Assembly (NCBI RefSeq): GCF_004803855.2
Contig: NZ_CP012552.1
Span: forward strand, 620,001-684,000
Direction of reading: 5' to 3'
Origin: Campylobacter sp. RM16192
GTDB lineage: Bacteria > Campylobacterota > Campylobacteria > Campylobacterales > Campylobacteraceae
Length of the DNA: 64,000 nt
The position numbers and the translations under genes are program-made. This document shows, one piece after another, positions 43,940 to 53,505 of this stretch. The notes under the pieces are model-generated. The model saw nothing but the letters and a program-made list of their open reading frames with translations. It was not told the origin of the DNA and ran no database searches. Numbering within the stretch: position 1 is the stretch's first letter; each line of letters begins with the position of its first letter.

Positions 43940-46865
43940 GTATTTTTTAAATCCAAGTGAGATAGAGCTTCTTGTATGTGAGGATGACAAAGAAGCTTTA
44001 ATGATAGAGAACGCTTTAAATTTCACCGATATAAAGGCCTTTAGATTGCCTGATTTTAGGGCGAATTTTGGAGATGATCTTCGCTCTTTTAGTAGTGAAC
44101 TTTTTGAAATATCTTCGGTTTTGTCTAAATTTTATGAATTTAACAAGAAAAAAGTTTTAATAAGTCCGATTTTAACTATATTAAATAAATTGCCCGGTAA
44201 AAAACATCTTCAAAAACGTATATTAAATTTTGCCGACACTTTAAATCAGCAAGAATTTGCAGACGAGCTTATACGATTTGGATATGAGCCTGTAGATATC
44301 GTGGAGAGCGAAGGAGAGTTTTGCATAAGAGGCGAAATAGTAGATATTTTTTGCGTTGGTAGTGAGGAGCCCTGTAGAATTTTACTTTTTGATCAAGAGA
44401 TTGAAAGCATACGCCACTATTCGCCTCAAACTCAAATTTCAAACAAAACAGAGCTTGATAGTGTTGAAATTTTGCCGTTTATAGCAGGACTTAGCAAGAG
44501 TGAATTCGAAAGCGTGAGCCAAAAAATAGAGAATTTGCAATCCGATGTATTGATAGGCAGTCTAAATTCTCTCGGATTTTGGGCGATAGATGATTTTATT
44601 GATTATGTAAGCGAATTTAAAACGGCTTTAGTTAAAAAATTTGATTTTGAACTTTTTGAAAGAGACACATCAAAGCTTCAAAATTTGCCTATTTTACCGG
44701 AAGCAAAAAAATATAAAGAGCTTTTTGTAACTCCGAATAAAGATTTTTTTGATCTAAATTCTAATAAAAATATTAAGGTTTTAGCGCGCAATGAAGGGCT
44801 TTTTAACGCTTTAAATTTAAGCGAATACAAAAATGTAAATTTTATAAAAAGTGAGGCGGTTTTAAATTTAACATCTGCCAATGAAATTATTATTTCACTT
44901 AATAAATTTGAGAAAAAAAAGCGTGCCAAACGTGCAAGTATCGTAATAGACGAATTAAAGATAAATGATTATGTAGTTCATGAAGAGTATGGAATAGGTA
45001 GATTTCTAGGACTTGAAAAGATCACTGTTTTAGGCGCTACAAGGGAATTTGTAGTCATAGCCTATCAAAATGAGGATAAGCTTCTTTTGCCTGTGGAGCA
45101 TTTAAATCTTATAGATAGATATATAGCGCAAAATGGCTCAATTGCGGTACTTGACAGGCTTGGTAAGGCTAGTTTCGCAAAGATCAAAGAAAAAGTTCGT
45201 CAAAAATTATTTGTAATCGCATCAAAGATCATAAATTTAGCCGCCCAAAGAGAGTTAATACGTGGTGAAATCATTAAAAAAGATGATATGGAGTATCTTA
45301 CTTTTTTGCAAAATGCCGGTTTTGAATATACAAAGGATCAAGAGCGCGCCGTAAACGATATCTCAAGCGATCTTGCAAGCGGAAAAGTTATGGATAGACT
45401 CTTAAGTGGCGATGTGGGATTTGGCAAAACAGAAGTTGCCATGAATGCTATATTTAAATGCGTAAAATCAGGCTTTCAAGCTTTATTTTTCGTTCCTACG
45501 ACTTTGCTCTCAGCCCAGCATTACAAGAGCCTAAAAGAGCGATTTAGTAAATTTGACATCAAAGTTTTTAGGCTTGATCGCTTTACTTCTACAAAAGAAA
45601 AATCGGTTTTAACAAAGGCTTTAAATGATGGAGAGCCTTGCATATGTGTAGGAACCCACTCGCTTTTAAGCATGAAAGCTTCAAATTTGGGACTTATCAT
45701 AATAGATGAGGAGCATAAATTCGGCGTCAAGCAAAAAGAGAAGCTAAAGGAAATTTCAAGCGCTTCTCATATCTTGTCAATGAGCGCAACGCCGATTCCA
45801 AGAAGCCTAAATATGGCGCTTAGTAAGGTAAAGACCTATTCGGTTTTGCAAACTCCTCCTAGCTCAAGGCTGGATGTCAGAACAAGTGTAAGAGAGTGGG
45901 ATGAAAAAGCTCTTAAAGAAGCGATTTTAAGGGAGCTTAGAAGGGGCGGACAGGTATTTTATATTCATAATCATATAGCTACTATGGAGCAGACTAAAAA
46001 GGAGCTAAAATCCATTCTTTCAAATTTGAGAATTTTGACTCTTCACTCCAAGATAGATGCTAAGACTACCGAAGATGAGATGATGAAATTTGAAAGAGGC
46101 GAATACGATCTACTCTTATGCACAAGTATCGTAGAAAGCGGAATACATCTTCCAAATGTAAATACTATTATAGTAGAAAGTGCTAATAAATTCGGTATGG
46201 CAGACCTTCATCAGTTAAGAGGTAGAGTTGGAAGAAGTGATAAGCAGGCGTATTGCTACTTCTTGGTCGAGGATAAAAATGAGCTTACACCAGAAGCCTT
46301 AAAGCGGCTTGTAGCGCTTGAGAGCAACTCGTTTTTGGGCTCTGGTGCAGTTCTTGCCTATCATGATTTGGAGATTAGAGGTGGTGGAAATCTCATAGGT
46401 GAGGCTCAAAGTGGTCACATTGAAGCCATAGGATATTCGCTATATATTAAGATGCTTGAAGAGGAGATAAATAATCTTTTAAACAACGAAAGCTTTAAAA
46501 GTAAAAAAGTTGATCTAAAACTTAGTATAAATGCCTTTTTAAATCCTGAATTTATAAGTGAAGACAGGCTTAGACTGGAGCTCTATCGCCGCCTTAGCAA
46601 GTGCGAGGATGTAAGTGGAGTTTATGAGATAGAGAGTGAGCTTGAGGATAGATTTGGTAAAATTGATAGATATACAAAGCAGTTTTTGGAGTTAATTATT
46701 ATTAAAATTTTAGCAGCAAAATCTGATTTTAAATTGATTTCAAACAGCGGCCAAAATATAGTTTTGACAAATTTAAAAGATGAGAAAACTGTGCTTAAAT
46801 CAAAGAGCAGAGATGATGACGATATAATCGAGGAAATTTTAGTGTTTTTAAGAAAGATTAAGTGA
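43920..46865 (+). CDS. mfd: transcription-repair coupling factor Mfd
   Basis: 981 residues, shorter than the E. coli protein (1148) chiefly in the N-terminal UvrB-like modules. The RNA-polymerase interaction domain is at about 345-410 (NDYVVHEEYGIGRFLGLEKI). The helicase motifs are LSGDVGFGKTEVAMNAIF, IIDEEHKFGVKQKEKL, SMSATPIPRSLNMAL and QLRGRVGRSDKQAYCYF. Mfd removes stalled RNA polymerase and recruits UvrA. UvrB is encoded at 61693-63669 in this window. Confidence 0.96.
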   Translation: MQAKIYEYFLNPSEIELLVCEDDKEALMIENALNFTDIKAFRLPDFRANFGDDLRSFSSELFEISSVLSKFYEFNKKKVLISPILTILNKLPGKKHLQKRILNFADTLNQQEFADELIRFGYEPVDIVESEGEFCIRGEIVDIFCVGSEEPCRILLFDQEIESIRHYSPQTQISNKTELDSVEILPFIAGLSKSEFESVSQKIENLQSDVLIGSLNSLGFWAIDDFIDYVSEFKTALVKKFDFELFERDTSKLQNLPILPEAKKYKELFVTPNKDFFDLNSNKNIKVLARNEGLFNALNLSEYKNVNFIKSEAVLNLTSANEIIISLNKFEKKKRAKRASIVIDELKINDYVVHEEYGIGRFLGLEKITVLGATREFVVIAYQNEDKLLLPVEHLNLIDRYIAQNGSIAVLDRLGKASFAKIKEKVRQKLFVIASKIINLAAQRELIRGEIIKKDDMEYLTFLQNAGFEYTKDQERAVNDISSDLASGKVMDRLLSGDVGFGKTEVAMNAIFKCVKSGFQALFFVPTTLLSAQHYKSLKERFSKFDIKVFRLDRFTSTKEKSVLTKALNDGEPCICVGTHSLLSMKASNLGLIIIDEEHKFGVKQKEKLKEISSASHILSMSATPIPRSLNMALSKVKTYSVLQTPPSSRLDVRTSVREWDEKALKEAILRELRRGGQVFYIHNHIATMEQTKKELKSILSNLRILTLHSKIDAKTTEDEMMKFERGEYDLLLCTSIVESGIHLPNVNTIIVESANKFGMADLHQLRGRVGRSDKQAYCYFLVEDKNELTPEALKRLVALESNSFLGSGAVLAYHDLEIRGGGNLIGEAQSGHIEAIGYSLYIKMLEEEINNLLNNESFKSKKVDLKLSINAFLNPEFISEDRLRLELYRRLSKCEDVSGVYEIESELEDRFGKIDRYTKQFLELIIIKILAAKSDFKLISNSGQNIVLTNLKDEKTVLKSKSRDDDDIIEEILVFLRKIK

Positions 46866-47629
46866 TGATTGATTGGAACTTAACCTATGCAGCTGTTTTT
46901 AGACGCAAAAATGGTAGCTTAAGAGCTGTAGAGGATGTGGATTTTGTGAATATAGATGAGCTTATAGGCATTGATATACAAAAAGAACAGCTTGTTAATA
47001 ATACAAGAAATTTTATTGAAAATAATAGTGCTAATCATGCGATTTTGTGGGGTGCAAGAGGGTGCGGCAAGAGCAGCTTGGTAAAGGCTGTTTTTACTAA
47101 ATTTCATAACGAGAGCTTAAGACTCATAGAGCTTAGAAGCGATGAACTTGAATTTATCGTTGATATCATCGATGAGGTTAGAAGAACGAATTACAAATTC
47201 ATCATCTACTGCGATGATCTAAGCTTTGAAGCGGGAGATACGAACTATAAATTTTTAAAGCCGATTTTAGAAGGCTCGATAGAAAAAGCCCCTAAAAACG
47301 TACTTATCTACGCCACTTCAAACCGCCGACATCTAATCAGCGAGCTAAAAAGCGACAACGAAGGCACAAGCGTAACTAGCGACGAGATCCACTATGCAGA
47401 AAGTGTGGATGAGAAAATTTCGCTATCTGATCGCTTCGGTCTTTGGATAAGTTTCTATCAGGGAAGCTTTACCGAGTATCTTAAGATCGTGGATTTTTAT
47501 TTTAAAGACTACACGGGCGATAGGCAGATGCTTCACGAGCTTGCTAAAAACTACTCTGCGCTTAGAGCGAGCAGATCAGGCCGAACCGCAAAGCAGTTTT
47601 ATCTATCTTATAAAGAGAAGCTTTTGTGA
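46865..47629 (+). CDS. DUF815-type AAA ATPase
   Basis: 254 residues. Walker A is LWGARGCGKSSLVKA and a Walker B-like stretch is FIIYCDDLSFEAGD, with ATSNRRHL as sensor 1; this order matches the DUF815 group of AAA proteins, whose role is unknown. A GTG at 46862 could also serve, but the ATG at 46865, sharing one base with the mfd stop, is preferred. It overlaps the next gene by 4 bases. It might have a chaperone-like or repair role given mfd and the glycosylase nearby, but that is inference. Confidence 0.88.
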   Translation: MIDWNLTYAAVFRRKNGSLRAVEDVDFVNIDELIGIDIQKEQLVNNTRNFIENNSANHAILWGARGCGKSSLVKAVFTKFHNESLRLIELRSDELEFIVDIIDEVRRTNYKFIIYCDDLSFEAGDTNYKFLKPILEGSIEKAPKNVLIYATSNRRHLISELKSDNEGTSVTSDEIHYAESVDEKISLSDRFGLWISFYQGSFTEYLKIVDFYFKDYTGDRQMLHELAKNYSALRASRSGRTAKQFYLSYKEKLL

Positions 47630-48432
47630 GAGCGGGATTTATAGGTGATATCGTAGGGCGAGCCGGTCGTAAGATCGTCTCTGAAAACGTTAAAAAGATG
47701 CGGGATAAATTTGGGCTTGATTTCGTCATTGCAAACTGTGAAAATGCAAGTGGAGGCTTTGGACTAAGCGCTCAAAACGCAGCCGAGCTGCTAGAGTGCG
47801 GTATAGACGCTATAACCGGTGGCAATCACAGCTTTGATAAAAAAGAGATCGGCTCGCTTATGGATAGCTTGCCGATCATTCGTCCGTATAATCACTTCGC
47901 AGGAACTGCTGGCAAAGGCGTGATAAATTTAAAAAGAGGCGAAGTAAGCTTGAGTGTCATAAATTTGATGGGTCATTACGCTATGCCTCATACAAATAAC
48001 GCCTTTTTAGAGGTGCAAAACGCGCTAAAGGAGTGCGAGAGCCAAAACGTGCTCATTGATTTTCACGCGGAAGCCACGAGCGAGAAAAACGCGATATTTG
48101 GCTATCTAAACGGACAGGTTAGCGCGATATTTGGCACGCATACTCACGTTGGCACTGATGATTTGCAAATTTTAAATCATACCGCTTATGCAAGCGATGT
48201 GGGTTTAAGCGGAGCCTTTGACGGAGTTATCGGTATGGACAAAGAAGCGCCTATTAAGACGTTTTTAACGGGCTTTAAGCACTCTTTTAAGGTAAATGAA
48301 AGGTGCAGGCGGATATTTCAGATGATAGTTTTTGAGTGCGAAGAGGGCAGGTGTATAGACGCTTTTAAAGTTAGAGTCATAGACGGCATAGATGAGATGC
48401 AGGTGCAAAACGCACTTAAATTTGATAAGTAG
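47626..48432 (+). CDS. YmdB-family metallophosphoesterase
   Basis: 268 residues, TIGR00282/YmdB type. Metal-binding motifs: FIGDIVGRAGRK at the N-terminus, NCENASGGFGL, TGGNHSFDKKE, DFHAEATSEKNA and FGTHTHVGTDD. Bacillus YmdB hydrolyses cyclic nucleotides in vitro and alters biofilm decisions; the substrate here is unknown. The start is GTG, overlapping the preceding stop (GTGA). GC content is visibly higher than in the genes before 47 kb. Confidence 0.92.
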   Translation: MRAGFIGDIVGRAGRKIVSENVKKMRDKFGLDFVIANCENASGGFGLSAQNAAELLECGIDAITGGNHSFDKKEIGSLMDSLPIIRPYNHFAGTAGKGVINLKRGEVSLSVINLMGHYAMPHTNNAFLEVQNALKECESQNVLIDFHAEATSEKNAIFGYLNGQVSAIFGTHTHVGTDDLQILNHTAYASDVGLSGAFDGVIGMDKEAPIKTFLTGFKHSFKVNERCRRIFQMIVFECEEGRCIDAFKVRVIDGIDEMQVQNALKFDK

Positions 48433-48439
48433 GTAAAAT

Positions 48440-49108
48440 TTGAGAAGCGAAGAACTATTAATAACGTTTTTAAACGCTGGAATTAAAGCGGATTTACAAG
48501 ATGAGCTTTGGTGGCCAAATTCGCGTAGCTTTGAAGTGATTGTCGGAGCGATTTTGGTGCAAAATACGGCATGGAAAAACGCTCAAAAAGCGCTTGATAA
48601 TCTAAAAAATAGCGGAAATTTAACTCTTGAACGTTTAGCGAATTTAGACACGGTAAGCATTGCTGTTATGATTAAACCAAGCGGCTTTTACAACACTAAA
48701 GCAAAGAGATTAAGTTCGCTTTGCAAGGCGATATACGAGGAATTTGGCAGCTTTGAGAGCTTTAAGCAAGATGTTAGCAGAGAGTGGCTTCTTGGCATTA
48801 GAGGCATAGGTGCCGAGACTTGCGACGCGATACTTTGCTATGCTTGTGAGCGCGAAGTGATGTGCGTGGATAGCTACGCGCTTAGGATTTTGGCTCATTT
48901 CGGATATGAATTTGAAAGCTACGAAGAGGCGCGCGAGTGGTTTGAAGATATCGATACAAGCGCGGTTTGTAAAGCTTATGGCAGAGAGCTTAGCCTGAGT
49001 CAAATTTTTGCTCGCTATCACGGCAAGATAGTTGAGTTTGGCAAAGCTCATTTGAATAGCAAAAGATTTGACGAGGCTGGTGAGGAAATACTAAAATACA
49101 TAAAATAG
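48440..49108 (+). CDS. magIII: 3-methyladenine DNA glycosylase, MagIII type (HhH-GPD family)
   Basis: 222 residues. Stretches such as WWPNSRSFEVIVGAILVQNT, PSGFYNTKAKRLSSL and ILCYACEREVMCVDSYALR correspond closely to H. pylori MagIII. The helix-hairpin-helix is LLGIRGIGAETCDAI and the catalytic Asp is 144. There is no lysine at the Endo III K120 position and no C-terminal 4Fe-4S cysteine cluster, so a monofunctional glycosylase is expected rather than Nth. The start is TTG with AGTAGG seven bases upstream; no ATG fits. Confidence 0.88.
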   Translation: MRSEELLITFLNAGIKADLQDELWWPNSRSFEVIVGAILVQNTAWKNAQKALDNLKNSGNLTLERLANLDTVSIAVMIKPSGFYNTKAKRLSSLCKAIYEEFGSFESFKQDVSREWLLGIRGIGAETCDAILCYACEREVMCVDSYALRILAHFGYEFESYEEAREWFEDIDTSAVCKAYGRELSLSQIFARYHGKIVEFGKAHLNSKRFDEAGEEILKYIK

Positions 49109-49116
49109 GAGGAAAA

Positions 49117-50202
49117 ATGAAAGTAAATTTTATAAATTTACAGGCTCAGTATCAAAAATACAAAATTGAGATTGACGAGCAAATAAAAGAAGTATTGGAT
49201 AGTTCGGTTTATATTGGTGGCAAGGTTGGAGAGCTGGAAGAAAATTTAGCCAAATTTAGCGGTGCTAAACATGCAATTGCTTGCAGTAGCGGCACCGACG
49301 CGCTTTTACTTGCATTTATGGCACTTGATATAAAGCCAGGTGATGAGATTATTACCACACCTTTTACTTTTATCGCGACAGCTGAGATGATAGCTTTTTT
49401 AGGCGCAAAGCCAGTATTTGTCGATATTGACGAGAGAACGTATAACATAGATCCAAATTTAATTGAGGCAAAGGTTACGTCAAAAACCAAAGCTATAGTG
49501 CCTGTTTCTCTTTTTGGGCAAGTGGCTGATATGACAGCAATAAATGCAATCGCACAAAAGCATGGCATAGCTGTTATTGAGGACGCTGCACAAAGCTTTG
49601 GTGCGAGTCAAAACGGTATAAAATCTTGTAATTTGTCTCATATAGCTACGACCTCTTTTTTTCCGGCTAAGCCACTTGGTTGCTATGGTGACGGTGGTGC
49701 GATATTTACTAATGACGACGCCCTAAACGAAAAGATGCGCATACTATTAAATCATGGACAATCAAAACGATATATTCATAAATACGTCGGCATAAACGGC
49801 AGACTCGATGCTATTCAAGCTGGCATTTTAAATGTCAAGCTAAAATACCTTGATGCTGAAATTGCAAAACGTCAAGAGATTGCCAATAAATACTTTGACG
49901 AGTTAAATGGTGTTGTGGTGCCTTGCATTGCAGAAGGTAATGTTTCGGCATGGGCACAGTACTGTATCCGTGTGAAAGATAGAGCGAAGATGCTAGAGAT
50001 CTGTGAGCAAAAAGGCGTACCAATAGGGGTTTATTATCCCGTACCATTACATTTGCAGGAAGTCTTTATGGGTCTTGGATATAAACCTGGTGACTTTGTC
50101 GTGAGCGAGACAGTGGCGAAAGATATAATGGCATTGCCGATGTCAGCATTCGTTACTGAAGAAGAGCAGGACTATGTCATAGAGGTTATTAATAATGCTT
50201 AA
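49117..50202 (+). CDS. DegT/DnrJ/EryC1/StrS-family sugar aminotransferase (WbpE/WlbC-like)
   Basis: 361 residues. A PLP-dependent nucleotide-sugar aminotransferase: PLP lysine Lys185 (SFFPAKPLGCYGDGGAIF), aspartate Asp156 (IEDAAQSFGAS), and phosphate-binding SSGTDALLLA. The sequence is close to WbpE/WlbC, which makes the 3-amino group of UDP-GlcNAc(3NAc)A. AGGAGGAAAA precedes the ATG. The next gene, an NAD-dependent oxidoreductase overlapping by 8 bases, could supply the 3-keto substrate. C. jejuni has a comparable pair near hemH (Cj0504c/Cj0505c). Confidence 0.9.
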   Translation: MKVNFINLQAQYQKYKIEIDEQIKEVLDSSVYIGGKVGELEENLAKFSGAKHAIACSSGTDALLLAFMALDIKPGDEIITTPFTFIATAEMIAFLGAKPVFVDIDERTYNIDPNLIEAKVTSKTKAIVPVSLFGQVADMTAINAIAQKHGIAVIEDAAQSFGASQNGIKSCNLSHIATTSFFPAKPLGCYGDGGAIFTNDDALNEKMRILLNHGQSKRYIHKYVGINGRLDAIQAGILNVKLKYLDAEIAKRQEIANKYFDELNGVVVPCIAEGNVSAWAQYCIRVKDRAKMLEICEQKGVPIGVYYPVPLHLQEVFMGLGYKPGDFVVSETVAKDIMALPMSAFVTEEEQDYVIEVINNA

Positions 50203-51094
50203 ATTTGCTATTGTTGGTCTCGGTGTGATGGGTAAAAATCACTACCGCGCCATAAAAAATGTTGCAGGTGTGAAAATAGTCTCTCTTTGCGATCCTTTTA
50301 TTAAGGAAAATTTTGCACATAAAATTTATTCTGATCTTGATGAGATGCTAATAAGCGAAAATTTAGACGCAGCTATCATTGCCACCCCAACTTCTTTGCA
50401 CAAAGAGGCTGCGTTAAAATGCATGGAAAAGGGTTTGAATTTACTCATAGAAAAACCAGTTTGCTCAAACGTCAATGACGCTAAAATTTTACTTATGGAG
50501 GCTATTGAGCGAAACATAAAAGTAGCTGTTGGGTACATTGAACGCTTTAATCCAGCGATTGTGGCGCTAAAAAAAGAGCTTGAAAACGAGGAAATTTATA
50601 GTATTCAAGTAACTAGAAATGCTCCATTTCCACAGCGCATTGCAGACGTAGGCATACTAACAGATCTGGCCGTACATGATATTGATCTTATTAGATTTAT
50701 AAGTGGTAAAGAGATAAAAAGTGCCGATATAAAGAGTTCTCGCAAAATCCATGATAAGTTTGAAGATAACGCGGTTTTGTCGTTTGAGCTAGATGGAGAT
50801 ATAATGGCTCTAATCACTACCAGTTGGCTTTCATATAGGCGAAAAAGAACGGTCGAGGTTACATGTAAAGGGGTTGTTTATGAGGCTGATTTACTAAATC
50901 AGAGCCTCGTAAAATTTAGTGAATTTAATATGAACTCTTATAAAACACAAAACATCTTTGTCAAAAGAACTGACTCGCTAACAAGCGAGATAGAAGACTT
51001 TTTGTGCTTATTGAATAGCGAACAAAGTACTGGAGCAGATGTGAATGATAGCCTAAAAACACTAAAAATTATAGAGAGTATGGGGCAAATTTGA
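50195..51094 (+). CDS. Gfo/Idh/MocA-family oxidoreductase
   Basis: 299 residues. Rossmann motif VGLGVMGKNHY, catalytic EKP (86-88), and LTDLAVHDIDLIRFISG with the conserved His; all catalytic elements present. It is likely to oxidise the 3-position of a nucleotide sugar for the partner aminotransferase, as WbpB/WlbA does for WbpE/WlbC. It is related to, but much better preserved than, the 14163-15026 protein. Confidence 0.9.
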   Translation: MLKFAIVGLGVMGKNHYRAIKNVAGVKIVSLCDPFIKENFAHKIYSDLDEMLISENLDAAIIATPTSLHKEAALKCMEKGLNLLIEKPVCSNVNDAKILLMEAIERNIKVAVGYIERFNPAIVALKKELENEEIYSIQVTRNAPFPQRIADVGILTDLAVHDIDLIRFISGKEIKSADIKSSRKIHDKFEDNAVLSFELDGDIMALITTSWLSYRRKRTVEVTCKGVVYEADLLNQSLVKFSEFNMNSYKTQNIFVKRTDSLTSEIEDFLCLLNSEQSTGADVNDSLKTLKIIESMGQI

Positions 51095-51170
51095 GACTTA
51101 AATAATAATTTTTTTTGGATTTTATAGAAAAAGAAGTTGTTATTGTATGTTTTTTTAAAAGGAAGTCTAA

Positions 51171-52082
51171 ATGATATACGAAAATATAATTCAAACGATC
51201 GGAAAGACGCCGGTAGTAAAATTAAACAGCCTAAAACAACCAGGCGTGGCTGAAATTTACGCTAAGCTTGAGTTTTTTAACCCCGGCGGTTCGGTTAAGG
51301 ATAGGATCGCTGTAAACATGATCCTTGAGATGCAAAAAGACGGTGCGTTGAAAAATGGTGATATCATAGTAGAGCCCACAAGCGGAAACACGGGCATCGG
51401 CATAGCCATGACGGCAAGCGCGCTTGGGTATGAGGTCGTGCTAACCATGCCTGAAACTATGAGTATAGAAAGGCGTAAAATTTTAGCCGCTTATGGGGCT
51501 AGACTTGTGCTAACCGAGGGCACAAAGGGTATGAAAGGCGCCATCGAAAAGGCAAATGAGCTTGCAAAGCAGCCAGGATATATGATGCTAAGTCAGTTCG
51601 AAAACGCCTATAACCCGCAAGCTCACGTAAAGACTACCGCAGTTGAGATAATGAGTGATTTTAAGCAGCTTGACGCTTTTGTAGCCGGTGTCGGCACGGG
51701 CGGGACGCTAAGCGGCGTTTCTAAGGTGCTTAAAGAAAATGGCTACAACACACAGATAATCGCAGTTGAGCCAAAGGATTCCGCCGTGATTTCCGGAAAT
51801 ACGGCAGGCGCACATAAAATTCAAGGCATAGGAGCGGGATTTATCCCTGATACACTTGATACCTCTTTAATCGACACAATAGAGCTAGTTAGTAATGAAG
51901 AGGCTTTTGAGGTGGCTAGGGTCTTGGCAAAAAGCGAGGGAATTTTGCTTGGGATCTCCGGAGGTGCCGCTCTTGCAGTAGCTATCCGCACGGCAAAAAG
52001 ACTAGGCGAGGGCAAAAAGGTGCTTTTTATCGCACCTGATAATGGTGAGAGATATTTAAGCACGCCACTTTACGAGGCTTAA
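51171..52082 (+). CDS. cysK: cysteine synthase (O-acetylserine sulfhydrylase)
   Basis: 303 residues, fold type II PLP enzyme. PLP lysine Lys43 is in [21 protein letters not shown] binds substrate; GTGGTLSGV binds PLP phosphate. It makes cysteine from O-acetylserine and sulfide. The adjacent cysE makes the substrate. CysK and CysM cannot be separated by reading alone, and Campylobacter annotations often use cysM. AAAAGGAAG precedes the ATG. Confidence 0.95.
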   Translation: MIYENIIQTIGKTPVVKLNSLKQPGVAEIYAKLEFFNPGGSVKDRIAVNMILEMQKDGALKNGDIIVEPTSGNTGIGIAMTASALGYEVVLTMPETMSIERRKILAAYGARLVLTEGTKGMKGAIEKANELAKQPGYMMLSQFENAYNPQAHVKTTAVEIMSDFKQLDAFVAGVGTGGTLSGVSKVLKENGYNTQIIAVEPKDSAVISGNTAGAHKIQGIGAGFIPDTLDTSLIDTIELVSNEEAFEVARVLAKSEGILLGISGGAALAVAIRTAKRLGEGKKVLFIAPDNGERYLSTPLYEA

Positions 52083-52085
52083 AAT

Positions 52086-52631
52086 TTGAAGATAATTGAA
52101 GAGATAAAAGAGCTGGTTGCCACTGTCGGTGAGAAAGATCCCGCCGCAAACGGATGCTGCTTTTGGGCGGTGCTTATAAATACTCCGGGCATTCATGCGG
52201 TGGTTTTTCATAGATTTTCGCATTTTTTATACGTGAAGAAATTCTTTTTTATTGCTCGATTTATCTCTCAAATTTCAAGATTTATAACGGGCATTGAGAT
52301 ACATCCGGGTGCAAAGATCGGCTCAAGGCTCTTTATCGATCACGGCATGGGGGTAGTTATCGGAGAAACGGCTGAGATAGGAGATGATGTTACGATGTAT
52401 CATCAAGTGACACTTGGAGGTACAGGTAAAGAGGTTGGCAAGCGTCACCCGACCGTTAAAAACGGTGTTGTCATAGCAGCAGGTGCAAAGGTGCTTGGAG
52501 CTATAACGATAGGAGAAAATTCAAAAATCGGTGCAAATTCAGTCGTGCTTAAAGATGTGCCTGATAACGCAACCGTTGTTGGCATACCTGCTAGAGTTGT
52601 GAGAATAAACGGCGAGAGAATCGAGAGCTAA
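52086..52631 (+). CDS. cysE: serine O-acetyltransferase
   Basis: 181 residues, short form. It has a helical N-terminal part and a left-handed beta-helix of hexapeptide repeats from about 75. Motifs: [39 protein letters not shown] and the C-terminal GIPARVVRI. The start is a TTG just after the cysK stop. It forms a cysteine-synthesis pair with the preceding gene. Confidence 0.95.
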   Translation: MKIIEEIKELVATVGEKDPAANGCCFWAVLINTPGIHAVVFHRFSHFLYVKKFFFIARFISQISRFITGIEIHPGAKIGSRLFIDHGMGVVIGETAEIGDDVTMYHQVTLGGTGKEVGKRHPTVKNGVVIAAGAKVLGAITIGENSKIGANSVVLKDVPDNATVVGIPARVVRINGERIES

Positions 52632-52677
52632 ATTTTACAAGCTCTAAATTTTACTCTTCTATAAATTTTAAATTAAT

Positions 52678-53505
52678 TCAAAGCGAGTAGAGCTGTAAAA
52701 TTGACTCTTCAAAATTTATCACAGTTTGAGCGCTAACTGTCGGTCTTTTGACCGTATTTGCGGTTTTGCTAAACTCTATAAGATCTTCCGTGTATCTTAC
52801 TACACTTGGAGTATTTTTAACTGCGGCTTTAAAAATTTCAGCTGCGGCTATAGCGTCGTTCATCGCTCTATGATGAGTGTTTTGTATGCCCAAAACCTCT
52901 TTTAGCGCGCCAAGTCCGTATTTAAGCGACGGGATAGTTCGGCGCGCTAGATCTATGGTGCAAATTTTGCGGTTTAGCATAACACCAAGCCCGAATTTCT
53001 CAAAGCTAGCACTAACAAATCCATAGTCAAATTTGACATTATGCGCGACAAAAACACTATCGGCAAGAAAAAGTCTAAATTTTTCAAGCACGCTTGCAAG
53101 ACTTGGAGCGCCCTGCAGATCCTCTACTCGTATACCTGTAAGCGCAGAGATGTTTTCTGGTATAAAGGTAGCGTGCACAAGCGTTTCAAAGCGCTCTATC
53201 TCTTCGCCGTTTTGCATTTTAAGCGCGCCTATCTCTATGATCTGTCCGCTGTTTATGCCGCCGCTCGTTTCGATATCCACAATACAAAATATCTGCTCGT
53301 CTATGTTTCTTTTTCTTGTATTTAGCTCTATCTCGTTTGAGCCGTTTCGTCTGATGTCAAGCCCTAAAATTTGCCACATAGCAAGATCTCGCACGTCAAA
53401 GATAGAGCTAAATTCCTCTATTTGGCTTGCTTTTGCTATGAATTCGTAGTAGCTTAAATTTTGCTTGCAGAGTAGGTTTATGAGATTTTCTAGCTTTTGG
53501 TTCAA
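52678..53505 (-). CDS. dnaQ: DnaQ-type 3'-5' exonuclease (DNA polymerase III epsilon-like)
   Basis: 275 residues. DEDDh exonuclease: Exo I CIVDIETSGG, Exo II FVAHNVKFDYGF, Exo III HHRAMNDAIAA are all present in the central domain (about 70-240). The N-terminal 65 residues form an extra helical part, not the standard E. coli layout. It overlaps rpe by 4 bases; the same order exists in C. jejuni (Cj0451 rpe, Cj0452 dnaQ). It is probably a proofreading or repair exonuclease. Confidence 0.9.
   Translation of the reverse strand: MNQKLENLINLLCKQNLSYYEFIAKASQIEEFSSIFDVRDLAMWQILGLDIRRNGSNEIELNTRKRNIDEQIFCIVDIETSGGINSGQIIEIGALKMQNGEEIERFETLVHATFIPENISALTGIRVEDLQGAPSLASVLEKFRLFLADSVFVAHNVKFDYGFVSASFEKFGLGVMLNRKICTIDLARRTIPSLKYGLGALKEVLGIQNTHHRAMNDAIAAAEIFKAAVKNTPSVVRYTEDLIEFSKTANTVKRPTVSAQTVINFEESILQLYSL

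Noticed and set aside
48440..49108. Endonuclease III (nth) as identity of the HhH glycosylase
   Set aside because: No C-terminal 4Fe-4S cysteines and no catalytic lysine in the hairpin; the sequence fits MagIII much better.
52615..52677. Repeated AGCTCTAAATTTTAC-like words between cysE and dnaQ
   Set aside because: Only a short, AT-rich imperfect repeat; a GAGCT/AGCTC pairing is too weak to call a terminator.
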